From: Ligula intestinalis
Lineage: Eukaryota > Platyhelminthes > Cestoda > Diphyllobothriidea > Diphyllobothriidae
NCBI GenBank assembly: GCA_036362985.1
Contig: JAYGXS010000009.1
Location: 10,429,114 to 10,493,113 of the forward strand
Direction: 5' to 3'
DNA: 64,000 nt
The position numbers and the translations under genes are program-made. The notes beneath the pieces are model-generated. The model was not told the DNA's origin and made no database searches. It saw nothing but the letters and a program-made list of their open reading frames with translations. The first letter of the stretch is position 1. Each line of letters begins with the position of its first letter. This document shows, one piece after another, positions 24,040-35,344 of this stretch.

Positions 24040-24255
24040 GTAGAAGCTGTGATGACTCCCAACGCTTTCCCATTTTGGACGCGATCCCCTTGCGTGTGGT
24101 CGTGCGATCTGACAGTCAACTTCCCCCAATCCATTCTAGATTACCTCTATACAGAACATCCCATTCCTCCCATCCGGCGCCCTGCTTCTTCTTTTACCCT
24201 ACAGAACCGGGTCTTTAAATCGCAGCAGCAAGGGTTTGACCAATCAAGTTTAGCC
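24040..24255 (-). repeat. Family A repeat, diverged
   Basis: On the minus strand AACCCTTGCTGCTGCGATTT, AAAGACCCGGTTCTG and GGAATGGGATGTTCTGTATA correspond to the conserved block. Confidence 0.5.
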
Positions 24256-24439
24256 ACTGTGATACATCTCCCATGCGGCCCCTTGTAGAGGGGCAAACAG
24301 ATGGACCAGCTTGTTGATGATCAGGACTAATGCAGTGTTTCAAACAGTTATACCACCACCACCAGATCAGGTAGGTTGGGGCAGAACCTTCCAATCCAGT
24401 GGGAGGTTTGTCGCGGCAGCTCAGGCCATAGGGCAGATC

Positions 24440-24775
24440 CTAGTCTCTGCAATCGATCCTTAATAGAATAGGAATTTGGTGGAAGCCAGTGAGAGGGGAT
24501 TTCGTATTTTGTACAGAATGAATTTGAGAATAGGTGTTGAAAGCCGTTGGTATCAGTACAAGGGCAAACGTCCGGCGTTGCAACGGTCGGTGTGTCGTGT
24601 GTCAGTGAGGTATGGGCCGCAGCACGCTGCGAGCGAGAGCACGGCTAGCTCTTCTGCGAAGATGATTGGCCAGTTCAGATAGCGGTGATTGGCAGCAACG
24701 AGACAGCGCTTGGAGGTTAATGCGATAGGCCTAGCGTTGCAAGAGGCGGCCGAAGTGGGACCACGGCAGGTTTTC
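24440..24775 (+). repeat. Family A repeat, diverged
   Basis: GGTGGAAGCCAGTGAGAGGG, GTATTTTGTACAGAATGAAT and GAGAATAGGTGTTGAAAG; the opening block is lost. Confidence 0.4.
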
Positions 24776-25239
24776 AGCTCACTTTATCGATGACTTGGAA
24801 GCAAAAACAATGGGCGAACATATTTTTCGTCCACAACGGAAATCGATTCTTCCCAGGTTTTTTGGACTGTTGGTCCAAAGGGCCTTATAAACTGGCTTGT
24901 CCGTGTACTTAATTAACAGGGACCAACTTTATGGTGCGAAACTCATCAAACCACAATCACCTTTTTACGCCTTTTACGTACCTCTGTTAACTGCACCTAC
25001 AAGCTGTGCTGGGCCATCTTCGTCCTACACGCTACATGCTACTCACGGAAAACGTTTGATTAACTGATTGTTGCGATGGGCGCAATTTTTTTATTTTCGG
25101 TGATTACCAATTACGCCTGGCTTAGGGAATTCAAGAAAATAGCGAGTGCATAAGGCCTGCACATGTTGCCCGCGAGGTAGAGCTCGACCTAGAACTCCTC
25201 AAACCGGTTCCGAGCCAGTACGCTCAAACCTGGTGTGTT

Positions 25240-25600
25240 AAGGTTAAAAAGGTTAACCCTTTTCATTACGATCCTCCAGGCCCGTTCTTGGGAAAGCCAG
25301 AGTGGTAGGAACAGTATATTCTGTACAGACGGAATGGAGAAAAGTTAGGTAGAAGTTTTGACTGTCAGACCGAACGTCCATCCGTTAGGACGACTTGGTC
25401 CGAAGTGCCAGTCACCACATTGAGGTCTTTGTTCAGATGGATTGGGGCCAACCTACTAATTCAGGCTAGTCTGTTAATGGGGGCATCTCATTGGATGGAT
25501 CGAGGTCAGACCACACTGGAGAAGGCTGGCGCATGGATAGGAAAGTCCAGGCGTCAGTGTGTGCGCACATGCTGGCTGGCGTTGTGGTGGGGTTCATAAA
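25240..25600 (+). repeat. Family A repeat
   Basis: GGAAAGCCAGAGTGGTAGGA, ACAGTATATTCTGTACAGAC and AAGTTTTGACTGTCAGACC; the GC-rich distal part has two CCAAT-like sites. Confidence 0.55.
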
Positions 25601-25859
25601 CCTTGACGAGGCGACCGACTGCCTCACGTGACCTCGTACGCGGCGTGACCCGTTTGGAGAAGGCAGAGCTAGAGCCCCTACAGTAATGCTGTTCTATTCT
25701 TCATTACTCATAATGTTCACTCCCTTTTTAGTCCAAACACAATCGGGAATGTGACGATTTGGGATTGCAAATGGGTCTCATGCAAATGAGGTGGTTCCTA
25801 TAGTTTCTAAGCCCTGATTGCACTCACAGCGTCACATTATTGATGGTCCAGTTCTACTT

Positions 25860-27400
25860 TGAAGGAGAAGGAGCGAGAGGCTATTAGCAGTCCTGTGTTC
25901 TGTACAGAAACTCGGTGCTGGTCTTAGTATTATCCGCGCACTCGACTATGTCCGCGTGCGCGTTAGCCGGCTAGGAGTACGTGGTCGTAAGCTAATAAGC
26001 CATGAGCCAGAGTCAGTGTGCAGTTGACTGGTTGCTGGTGGAGATTGTGGGTGTCTGTGATTGGCTGTTTTAGAGCCTGCATGTGCGTCCGCTCGGGAAC
26101 CGTGATCACGTGCGGTCTGGCGGAAGCGGAAGGCGCCTGAAAAGATGCCCTTTTAGCGAGTGTGAACGATCGATAATACGATCCCACGCTAAGAACATGT
26201 CAAGACAAACCGAGCAAGCGAGATAGCTACGAAATCAACTGCCTACGCCACAACAACAGTGAGCCAGCTGTTGATACCGGAACCCACACTAATTGAAATC
26301 TTGCGCGTAAAAGTTAATACACGAACTCAAACAACTAGAAATAAATGCATGTTGGGAAAATGAGTCTAAAAACGAAATCAGTATAGAAATTTGTTCAGAA
26401 ATTGTGGACGTGTAAGATTACGGCAATGGACTAGCACATACTCACATGCAAGCACAGAAAATAAGCCAGTCAGTATCATAGGTCAGTCTCAGGAGTCACA
26501 AGAGAAGGCAGTACTGGCGAAATCACGCAATTTTCAGAGCTGTTAAAGATACCTCAGACGCCAAGCACCCTCGACAGCAGACGCCTACCGACTGCGAGAA
26601 TAATCCACTTACCTCAGACTGTGGTAGAAGGTGTTCTTACCAAAACAAGACGTGCGCACCACGCCAAACGCTTCGAAGTGCAGTAGATTGCGATCCAGTG
26701 TGCATAGCTGTGTTTGGAAATTTACCTTGGTTGCGGTCAGTTTGATGGCAAAGTAGAAAAACAAAGACCTTAAAGTTCATTGTGTGTTGCTGCGGTTTAG
26801 AAGGTACAGGATTGAGAGTCCTGCAAGCAACTTGCCTGAGTTTGTAAATGTTTGGTTATTTCTCCCATACCAACGAGAACGTATTTACGAAAACTTATAA
26901 ATAATAATGAGCAGCATTAGCCATAGTAAGCACTTACAAGAACTATAAGGAGAACTAAGTGTTTGTTAAGAATAATGAAATTTTCTCGATATTACCCAGG
27001 TTGTGGAGACGTCAAAAATAGCTATAAGTGAGAACAATAAATTCAAATATTTTTTGAGTAAAAAACTTACAGCAACCACTTTCTTGATACAAAAATAACT
27101 TGCCTTCAGTCAAAATATTTGTACATATGGTATTGAGTGGATACGTAGTTATTGAATATCGTGGAATCAAGTCTCTCTTCATCTCACTAGTTTTCGTTGT
27201 CTTCATTGATAAGTTAATTAATTGCCGTTTGTTCGACATTTACATCAAATCCTTTTAAATAAAATATAACTAAACAGCATTTACCGAAAAACGAGCTTTA
27301 AGGTATTATTTCCTATGCAGCTGACCATGTTGGTCAAATGTGGAAATGCTTCAAAACAGCAAACCACATTTTCGAGCATACAACATGTCTGCTAGATAGC
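25860..27400. other. No supported feature
   Basis: A possible eroded family A copy (about 25860-26160, TGTGTTCTGTACAGAAAC), then AT-rich sequence without motifs. Confidence 0.5.
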
Positions 27401-27404
27401 ACGC

Positions 27405-27770
27405 ATATTGTTATTCCTAAGATTAATAAAAAAACCTTCCATAATAGGTTACCGCTTTAAACAGTGCTTTTATTGGATATTTAGCTGACGAACTTCTGCG
27501 CATATTAAATTTTTCCTAGGTAATGTCACAGTGAAATTGGAGACTTTTGACAATTTCTTTAATTTATCTGAAGAAAAACGATTACATTTGACTGGAGATG
27601 AAAAAACATACCTTTCTCTTCATAACGGATTATTTTTCACTCAAGGAGATTTATTCCACGATCCGAAATAAGCGTGCGAATGCAAAAAAACTCATCACAT
27701 ATATGACCATTTCTTGAAATACTTATTATTCTTCTGTCTGTTCCGTTTCTAAATAACGCTTGATCGGAAC
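27405..27770 (+). repeat. Dispersed repeat family D, copy 1
   Basis: Shared with 30770-31118: ATTCCTAAGATTAATA, GGAACTTCTGCGCATATTAA-like, TTTGACTGGAGATGAAA and CTGTTCCGTTTCTAAAT. AT-rich, no open frame of note. Confidence 0.6.
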
Positions 27771-28189
27771 GTATTGTTTACAAAAAAACTATATATTTTC
27801 ATATGACTTACACTCAATAAGGCCTCGCAGGACTGTAGTTGGGGCTGACACGTACACTTTGGCTATTGGCAGCGGGGGTCATGTCGGTCTACACTAACGG
27901 CTTGCATGCTTCTGTAGTGGCCTCGTATTCTTTGTCATGCCGTCCTCGCGCGCCTCTGGGACAGGCCCGTGTCCACCGAGCACGTGCGCACCTGAGCTTG
28001 TCAAAGGCAGGTTAAGGTCATGGATGTGTGTTCACCCTCTGTCTGTCCTAACTGGCCAATCACTTTCCAAGGCCGATTCACAGAGGACCTTATTGCGATG
28101 ACTACCTACGCTCAGACACTCTCGGGCCCGGCGACCTCACTGTTGGACTACGACTCTTGAACCGGCCCGCTAATGACTGTACTGCACTT

Positions 28190-28290
28190 GTTCAGGATTC
28201 ATTTGCCCACTGCTCATACTCTACCCCTTCTGCACTCAATTAAATTATTCATATAACTCTGGCCTTCTGGTTTACAACCGTTAGGATACG
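28190..28290 (-). repeat. Family A repeat, short copy
   Basis: The minus strand has AACGGTTGTAAACCAGAAGG, CCAGAGTTATATGAAT and GCAGAAGGGGTAGAGTATGA; only the central block is recognisable. The 2.3 kb-type arm follows at once. Confidence 0.4.
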
Positions 28291-28295
28291 TTTAC

Positions 28296-28440
28296 CTGAG
28301 AAGAAGACGACTCGGTCGCTGAGACAATACTTTTATTTGCCTGACGTTTTTATATCCGTCGCGGATTCGTCATCCGAGACATAGTCAGAGAGCAATAACA
28401 GATAGCAGATACGTTTATCTTCTATTACCCGACTGGACTA
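28296..28440 (+). repeat. Single arm related to the 2.3 kb inverted repeat
   Basis: GAGAAGAAGACGACTCGGTC, CCTGACGTTT, ATCCGTCGCGGATTCGTCAT and GAGACATAGTCAGAGAGCA match the left arm at 2316-2420. The hammerhead core is eroded (AAAAAC for GAAAC). Confidence 0.6.
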
Positions 28441-28569
28441 CTTCGTACCCTACACTTTTACCAATAATCTTGCCGACATATAGCACCAGCAAGTGGAGCC
28501 TCGTTAAAACTCGGTATCGACGGTTGAAGGCTATTAAAGGCAGCCGCTTATGAACGCTCACCGATCGCA

Positions 28570-28745
28570 AATGGAACTCACTCGTTCCATTTTGCCTTGG
28601 GGCTCACTATCGAGCCCCGCTAGCAGCCGCACAATGGGTAGTAATTTCTCCTTCTCGCTCATTAGCCGTCATCAGCCAGTCACACCCAACCCAAGTGGTG
28701 CATCATCTGTAGCTCGTACCCACCACCCGTTAATTGGAAGGCCGA
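28570..28745 (-). repeat. Second, decayed copy of the hammerhead-bearing SINE
   Basis: The minus strand reads GTGGGTACGAGCTAC, then GGTTGGGTGTGACTGG directly before CTGATGA, CGGCTAATGAGCG and AGAAGG. It aligns with 33535-33608 (GTGGGCTCGAATC, GGTTGGATACAACTGG, CTGATGA). The GAAA of the core has become AGAA, so the ribozyme is broken. Confidence 0.5.
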
Positions 28746-29527
28746 CATTCTAGGCCATTAGCTTATGTGTGAACACTGATACACCCCCTTTCTTGTCGTA
28801 GGTTCAGATTCGCCATATAGATTCTGATCGTCAGAAACAGGTCAAAAGCAAAAGTAAATATTTATTGTGAATAAAATCTAAAATTAAGCACGTGTATATT
28901 TGTATCCTACACTTTTTGACCGTTATAATTCTGCATATTTTCGTTTGGATTCAAGTCGGGTGAAACGGCTGAATACGGAGGGATACTTATATCATGCGTA
29001 ATCTGAAAGTGCTTTGCTAGAAAGGAATGATCGGGTCTGGCATTGGTGCCCATAAAGAACCACGAGGGTTTAGGTCAAACAGGCTTCCAGACTGTTACTG
29101 TATTCTTCAGCCCCTACGCTCTAAACAAGGCGATAATCCCCAGCTTTCGATATATTCAGCTAGCTACAGATACGTGCAGGGAGCGAGTACACCCGGTAGT
29201 CCTCTAAACGGAAGGGGGATTTCCATCCTTGGGTCGTAAGAGGAGTTTCGATTGACTCACCCCAATATTGTGACATCGTATGGTTGTTTTTGCCGGACGG
29301 AGTTGTTAATCACCATAACAGATGTAGAAGAACAATGGGTTAATACCATTTAAGATTTCATTCAGCAAAGGAGTGAGTTAATAGTAAAAAGGCGAAGAAT
29401 AACGATAAAAGAGTTTATCAAGGTACTGTAAAAAGATGCATTTGGAGTGAGGTGTAGTCCCGAAATATCAGTTACATGCCGGTGGGGAGTGCAGTCGTAT
29501 CCGCAACTGTGGGTTAGGGCCGTGGAT

Positions 29528-29965
29528 GTATCGCAGGGGGTTAAGTGAGTTAAACCCGGCAACTGCGATCTTCAGACCATGGTTACTTAGAAGAGGAGAA
29601 GTCAGTGGAGGCCAGAATAGTAGGAATAGTGTATTTTGTACACACAGGAACGAAGAAAAGATGGAGGAAGTTTGTTTTGGGAGAACACGTCCGCTCAGGA
29701 GATTGACCGAGTCCCAAGTGCGGTTTTAGAAGCAGTCAGGTCAGGTCAGTAGACAGAGAGAGAGCGCGTTTATTGGCTAGGTCGGTTGGTTGGGCAGCGT
29801 GTTGTTTGACACCGTTGTTGGACAGCGTGTGGGTGGACATCTTGGTGGGCGGTCCACGTCACGCGCGCCACTAAGTCTGGCGACCGCAACGACCTTGAGG
29901 TCCAGACAGATTGAGATCACGACAGGAAGGGCAGGCATCCAGCAGGCAATGACCACTACAGATGT
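29528..29965 (+). repeat. Family A repeat (subfamily I)
   Basis: Begins GTATCGCAGGGGGTTAAG, then GGCAACTGCGATCTTCAGAC, CATGGTTACTTAGAAGAGG and GAGGCCAGAATAGTAGGAAT. The distal half matches 19.2-19.4 kb. Confidence 0.65.
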
Positions 29966-30165
29966 GCTGACAGTAAGGAACATGCGAAAGGATTCAGTAA
30001 CGGCAGCAGGGGAAGCGGGGTCAGCGTTAGAGGGAAAAGCACCGTTTATCTTCGCTGAAAAACTCTTACAGCACCATTATCGGAGATCCGCGCGAGAACT
30101 GACCTTGGCATAGTCAAACAAATCGGTCGGATTTGTGGTTTTTTACAAGTTATCGCGCTACTTGC

Positions 30166-30232
30166 CTTCTTCTTCTTCGTCGTCTTCTTATTCTTCTTCT
30201 TCTTCTTCTTCTTCTTCTTCTTCTTCTTCTTC
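30166..30232 (+). repeat. (TTC)n microsatellite
   Basis: About 20 TTC units with a few interruptions at the left. Confidence 0.95.
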
Positions 30233-30769
30233 AGTGTTGCCTTTTTAGTAAAGAGAATGCGGATGAGAAACGGTGTTCCACTGCCCTTTTTCGATCAATC
30301 GGCGTGGCAGTGAGCATAATGAAACCAAAACGCCAACCTAGACTAGACTCAGAAGCAGACGAAATTGCCTTCGTTGCCTCGATGAGTAACCGCTCGCCAA
30401 GTGCGCACTTTCCGGAGACTGATTTTAAGTCCGCTATCTCCTTTCAAAATGCCGCCTTTTCGCCTAATTAAACTGCTACTCTATTGCCCTGTGCACAGCC
30501 TCCGGTACGTCACTGACCGGAACTCTGCCCTCTTAATCCTAGTTCAACGGTCTACTGCGACGTCATAGTGCGTCCCGCAACTTTTCATGGCGTTTGGAGT
30601 GGGGGTGGTTAAACGCTAGTCTCATGCGGCTAGCAAGTGTGCGACCATTGCATCCATCCTCCCACACACAGGCGCGATAGGAAAATCACACGCGGCCATG
30701 GTTAATGACTCCTGGACTGTGTGCCATTGTCAAGTGTAAATTTTGTCCGCACTGGAGTTGTGAAACTAC

Positions 30770-31118
30770 TATTCCTAAGATTAATACGAAAAATTTCCAT
30801 AAAAGGTTACCTCTTAGAAACTGCTATGATTAGATATTCGGCTGAGGAACTTCTGCGTATATTAACTTTTTCCAACGTAATGTCGCAATGAAATTTGATA
30901 CTTTTGCGAATTTATTTAAGTTTCCTGAAGGTAAACGATTCAATTTGACTGGAGATGAAAGAACTTTGTTTCCTCTTTATAATGGATTACCTTCCGCATG
31001 AGTAGATTAATTCCACATTATAAACTGGTGAATTAAAAAAAACTGGCCATGTACATTGCCATTTTTGAACTACTTCTTATTCTCTCGTCTATTCCGTTTC
31101 TAAATCAAGCAAAAGGGG
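30770..31118 (+). repeat. Dispersed repeat family D, copy 2
   Basis: Counterpart of 27405-27770 (TATTCCTAAGATTAATACGA, GAGGAACTTCTGCGTATATT, AATTTGACTGGAGATGAAAG, TCTATTCCGTTTCTAAATCA). Confidence 0.6.
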
Positions 31119-31589
31119 AACCTAAAGTATGCAAAAAACTATAGTTCTCCACGACTTAGTTCAGTATAGTTCAGTATATTTAGGGTAGTAGGCAATGCCT
31201 TTGAAGACCCTATTGAAAACAGTATGCATGAAATATCCAACATAAAATATATCACTATAAACAGTGAGTAACATATATACATGTTGACCCCGTTTTGACC
31301 CCCCCATGCCCCCTCCCCTGACAACCGTCCTTCTTTTTCTACTAACCCGCATAGTCCATTTACTTAATTACCCTATAAATGTAAAGGCCTGATGAGAATT
31401 ATCGAAAACGAACGTATGTTCGCCAATTCATCTTCTGAATTTTTCAATGGGAATTTTCGCAAAAATATATGCATGTACAAATTTTAACGTGTGCGTGTGA
31501 GCAGTCAGAATAATCTCTTGTGTACATAATATATCCAACATAAAATATGTTACTGTAAAATAGTGAGGAGCATATACAAATGTAAAGTT

Positions 31590-32080
31590 TTATCTATAGG
31601 CATTTCCGGGGCGTAAATTATTCCTGCTTCCTTGTACATATGAACGGTAAGTGTTAAGTAAATGTTCATCCAGTTTCCGTTTAAACGCATCTGTGGAGTT
31701 CGCCATTACGACCTCCTCGGGCAGTCCGTTCCAGACACCGATGACTAGTTGTGAGTTCGACTGCTTGCGGACCTCTAGATGGGATAGGGTTCCCCGCAGT
31801 TTGAGGGAGTTCCCACGGAGGTTGATTGAAGTGGCGAAGTCGAAGAAGTCATCAAACTTCAGGGCACACTCCCGATTCCTCACGAGGCGGTACGTCTGTA
31901 TGAGGTCGCCGCAGATTTGTCTGTACTCAAGGGGGAAAACGTTAAGTGCTTCTAGTCTACATTCGTAAGATGAAGACTTTAGGGCCTTCACAAATTTCGT
32001 TGCCCTTCGCTGAATTCTTTCCAGCATCTGGCTATCGTTGTGCATCTATGGTCGCTACGCCTGAACGCCATACTCCAGAT
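31590..32080 (-). pseudogene. CR1-like LINE C-terminal region
   Basis: The minus strand reads HLEYGVQA, stop, RP, stop, [20 protein letters not shown], then [20 protein letters not shown], then [14 protein letters not shown], and [30 protein letters not shown]. LExxQRRATK, LxxRRxxGDLI and WNxLPxEVVxAxSxxxFKxxLD are the post-RT hallmarks of CR1-clade elements. The last 151 codons are uninterrupted. Two stops lie just upstream, and the RT core is missing. An (AT)n run marks the truncated 5' side (32090-32107). Confidence 0.75.
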
Positions 32081-32159
32081 GTGAGTGAATATATATATAT
32101 ATATATCCAATAAGGGCTTCTTTGTCTTAAATTCAAGAGAAAATGTTAGACATTTGGTT

Positions 32160-32668
32160 TTTATTGAAGGACATTCGAGGTTCATTGGTGCATTGAAACA
32201 AATACTCTTCTGTTATTGCATTTTGCGCAAAAAACTTCACAGAATAGCTCAACATAATTTTTTAATACAAACTGTCAATGTTACTGCAAGCAAATTTGGT
32301 CCTTTTAACTTGGCTTCACTTCAATCTGAGCGATTTTGGATACACTTTTCCAGTTCTGGAAGTGATATTTTCTATACCTACTTTTACTTATTTTGCAGTT
32401 CCTTCTTAGTATTATCAACATTAAAGTGTAGTTTGGTTTTCTCTTTCGTAGTAGTATATGAAATTCCTTCCATATGAGACTGCTCCCAATTTCCCCAAAA
32501 CAAATGGCCATTGCTCTTAATAAACCTAACTTAAATGACGACTTGACTAAGTAAAAGCCTTTCACAGCATTCAGTAAACTGAATGAATCAAAATAGTGTT
32601 ACTAAATATACGCTAAAGTACCAGGTCAAAGTTCATTATGAACGTTGCATGGTCATTGGCGACTACTG
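32160..32668 (-). mobile_element. Tc1/mariner copy 3, 5' end only
   Basis: The terminus TA-CAGTAGTCGCCAATG reads leftwards from 32668, then CATGCAACGTTCATAATGAA, matching the 5' end of copy 1. It continues through the leader (AGTAACACTATTTTGATTCA) to the start of the transposase frame, where the CR1-like fragment begins. Confidence 0.6.
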
Positions 32669-32939
32669 TACTAACGTAATTTTTTCGATTCAGAATTTCC
32701 GTTGACATTTCATGAACCAGGGAATCTACTGTATTTTAATACTGAGTCTTTAAGTCTCAAAGTGCACAGTAATTACTCACCTGAGCACAGACATCAAAGT
32801 GAAGCACTTAGATTGGTGAGTTCAGATGAAATGAATGAAAAACAGAAACAATAACGCTAGCATATAGAATAAGTCCCCACGCGACCGCCTGCAGGGGCTT
32901 CAGATTGAGCTCCAACGCAGAATGGGACGAACATATATA

Positions 32940-33480
32940 GGAGTTAAGGCTAATACATTTAACCCTAACAGCTAAAATCTTCCAGGCCTGGTTCCTTAGG
33001 AGATCGGAGAGAAGTCTTGGGAAGGCCAGAGTAGGAGGAACAATATATTGTGTACAAAAGCGTCAGGAGAAAGTTGTCAATAGGCCCTGCAGGGCGTCCG
33101 ACCATGAGGCTCGTGGGACAGGGCAGCGTCGGCGCGATCGCGCCACGTGAAGGCGGATCCCCAAATATCCGTCGCTGCATGAATTGATTAGAGGACCGGA
33201 GAGCGCTTGGCCAGACCTGATTGGCCACGAGCTCTTCTAGAAGCTGATAGGTCGACCAGTTTGGGGCGCCTCTATGCGCTTGGTCGTGCGGGGGCAAAGG
33301 TCGCGCGTTGGTGCTGCGTTGCGTCATCGCGCTGAGAGAGGCGCGACTGGGTGACCAAGATTTACCTTGAAAGAACACGCTAGTGGCGTCTCGAGTTTGA
33401 AGGAGGTGGGCTGTAGAACCGCTACACATATCCCCTAACCAGATCGGTGAGCCTCCTAATAATACCATATTTCCGATTGC
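32940..33480 (+). repeat. Family A repeat (subfamily III)
   Basis: GGAGTTAAGGCTAATACATT, TTAACCCTAACAGC, TCTTCCAGGCCTGGTTCCTT and GGAAGGCCAGAGTAGGAGGA. It runs up to the hammerhead-bearing SINE. The 181-codon minus-strand frame at 32965-33510 is a chance frame through it. Confidence 0.6.
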
Positions 33481-33502
33481 GACAGACAAATCAATGGGCC
33501 CG

Positions 33503-33555
33503 TAACTCAATAGTAGAGTGTTGCCAAAGGGTCGTGGGCTCGAATCTCGGGTGGT
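33503..33555 (+). repeat. tRNA-like pol III promoter of a hammerhead-bearing SINE
   Basis: A-box-like TAACTCAATAG (33503-33513), one mismatch to TRGYNNANNNG, and B-box-like GGCTCGAATCT (33537-33547), two mismatches to GGTTCGANNCC. Box spacing is 34 nt, shorter than in a normal tRNA gene, so this is a derived promoter. A diverged second copy of the same B-box to ribozyme stretch is on the minus strand at about 28570-28745. Confidence 0.5.
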
Positions 33556-33574
33556 GCGCTACCCGCGGTTGGAT

Positions 33575-33632
33575 ACAACTGGCTGATGATGGCTACTAGG
33601 CCAGAAACGGCCATTCCACCGGTCCCCCTTGT
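33575..33632 (+). ncRNA. Hammerhead ribozyme following tRNA-like promoter
   Basis: CTGATGA (33583-33589), stem II TGGC (33590-33593) with GCCA (33600-33603) around a six-base loop, then GAAA (33604-33607). Stem III pairs CGG (33608-33610) with CCG (33619-33621), leaving A33607-T33623 and a GTC cleavage triplet with predicted cleavage after C33624. Stem I pairs GG (33581-33582) with CC (33625-33626) and, past a 2x2 loop, ACAA (33575-33578) with TTGT (33629-33632). All invariant core bases are present. It is preceded by pol III box-like sequences, the layout of schistosome Sm-alpha type SINEs. Confidence 0.7.
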
Positions 33633-34160
33633 CTCCGTCGATTCCGCTTCACCATTATTTGGAAACTTGCAGTGTTGATTTCAGTTCAAAAAATGATTCA
33701 TTTTGAATCGGATTTTATTGGTATGGTGCGAACAGTATCAACTGCAATGGCCATAAAGGTTCGGCACAGTGATTGGGTAAAGGAGGGACTACCACAATAC
33801 AGCCCAAGGCGCAAGCTTATTCAAAATAAGCTGATCTTAAGTTGGGTTGCGTTGAGTTGAGGGAGGAGGGATACCATTGGCAGTAGAAGAAGAATCAGAG
33901 TTTGGAAAGAAGGTGAGGATATGGACACTCAAAGCAGAAAAAGCTCTTCGGGATGGGGAAGGAACCATAACCTGGGTCAAAGCGATCTGAGCGGTTGAGC
34001 ATCTCCCTCTTGCTTCGCGACGAGGTGTCAATGATGAAATTCCCATTTCGCGGTCACATAAGATGACGCAGGAAAAATTCAACTGAATTTGAGGGAGGCG
34101 TGATGATAAATGTGCTCAGCCAGATCAGAAGTTGAGAGTTCAGATCACGTCGGGGTCCCC

Positions 34161-34680
34161 ATTATCGGAAAGGAGTTAAGGCTAAGCTGTTTAAACCCTA
34201 ACTACTGCGATCTTCCAGGCCCGGTTCCTTAGGAGAAGATAGAAGTCGTGGAAGCCAAGATAGAAGGAGATTGCATTCTGTACAGAATAAGCAGGAGAAG
34301 AATTAACAGAAGTGTTAACTCGGCCTGGGGTGGAGTTCGACCATGAGGAGTGAGAGAGAGAGCGCCGCAGCCTCACGTCCGCCACGCACCGGGGCAAAAG
34401 GCCGAGGGAGTTCCACCTTACCTGCGCTTAGTGTGAAGTGTGTTTCTGCCAGCGCTGACAACAAATCCGGTGCATATCAGTAATCAGCGGTACGCAAAAT
34501 CGATTAACTGATTGAGTGACTTGAATGCTAATTCACGCTTCGTAGATCAGTCATCACAAGTGGCGAGGCAAGTCCAGTGTGGACCAGTAATCAGCGATGC
34601 GCCAAAAATCGATTCACTGGCCACGTTGACAGAGCAGGCAGCGCTGGGGGGGGGGGGCAGGCTCCTACAGGTTCAGACGT
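34161..34680 (+). repeat. Family A repeat (subfamily III), left of a matched pair
   Basis: Begins TTATCGGAAAGGAGTTAAGG and ends at a G-run then CAGGCTCCTACAG. Nearly identical to 35345-35875, far closer than any other pair of copies. Confidence 0.7.
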
Positions 34681-34839
34681 CCTACTTGAAGAGAGAGAGA
34701 GAAATTGACTTGTGGTTTTGAAAAGGTTCGAATTAGGAGATTTTCAAGATCGTTAAATGTTTATTCATGATGCAATTTGTCTGCCGTTTATAAGTATTGT
34801 TTATAAAGTGTACCAGTTCAACCGTCGTTTCATAATCGA

Positions 34840-35290
34840 GTGTGCTGCTGTGTCAACACTGGTTATGTCCCCCAGTTACGTGTTAGGAAGACAAGGCCGA
34901 ACAGGATAGCAGATAGTACTTTACTGTCAGTTAAACGAGTACATCAGTTCTGTTTCCTGTGTGTCCAGCAGCTTGACTTCTATGGTCGGTCTCGTCTCGG
35001 CAGCAGTCTCTCGTCTTGGGCGACAGAATCCCGTTCTGCTGGCAGCTCCCCTACTTAGGGAGCAGTAGTCGTTGCTTCCCACTGGCTCTCCATGAGTGGC
35101 CGTGTACGCGCTTTGCCCCTGGCCAGGTGAGACCTTAGCATGACAGCAGTCTCGCGTGTGCATAACGCCTTTGCTTCCTCATGTGGTTTCTGCGGTTGAA
35201 GGTCGCGTGACTTGGCCCGTTCTGTATGCACCGGACTGGCCTGTTGTGTCCTTTGTTCGCACACCTTTGTCCAGAGTGACCTCAGGATGT
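34840..35290 (+). repeat. Dispersed repeat family B, copy 2
   Basis: ACACTGGTTATGTCCCCCAG, GATAGCAGATAGTACTTTAC, GTACATCAGTTCTGTTTCCT and TTGAAGGTCGCGTGACTTGG match 8510-8990. It lies between the two near-identical family A copies. Confidence 0.6.
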
Positions 35291-35344
35291 CTGTATGTCT
35301 GTCTGGATGACAACACGTATCGGACGAGTACCACTGTGTGCGTT

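Noticed and set aside
32965..33510. 181-codon open frame on the minus strand
   Set aside because: The longest frame in the window, but it covers a family A copy; paralogous copies at 34.2 and 35.3 kb break it, and there is no protein motif.
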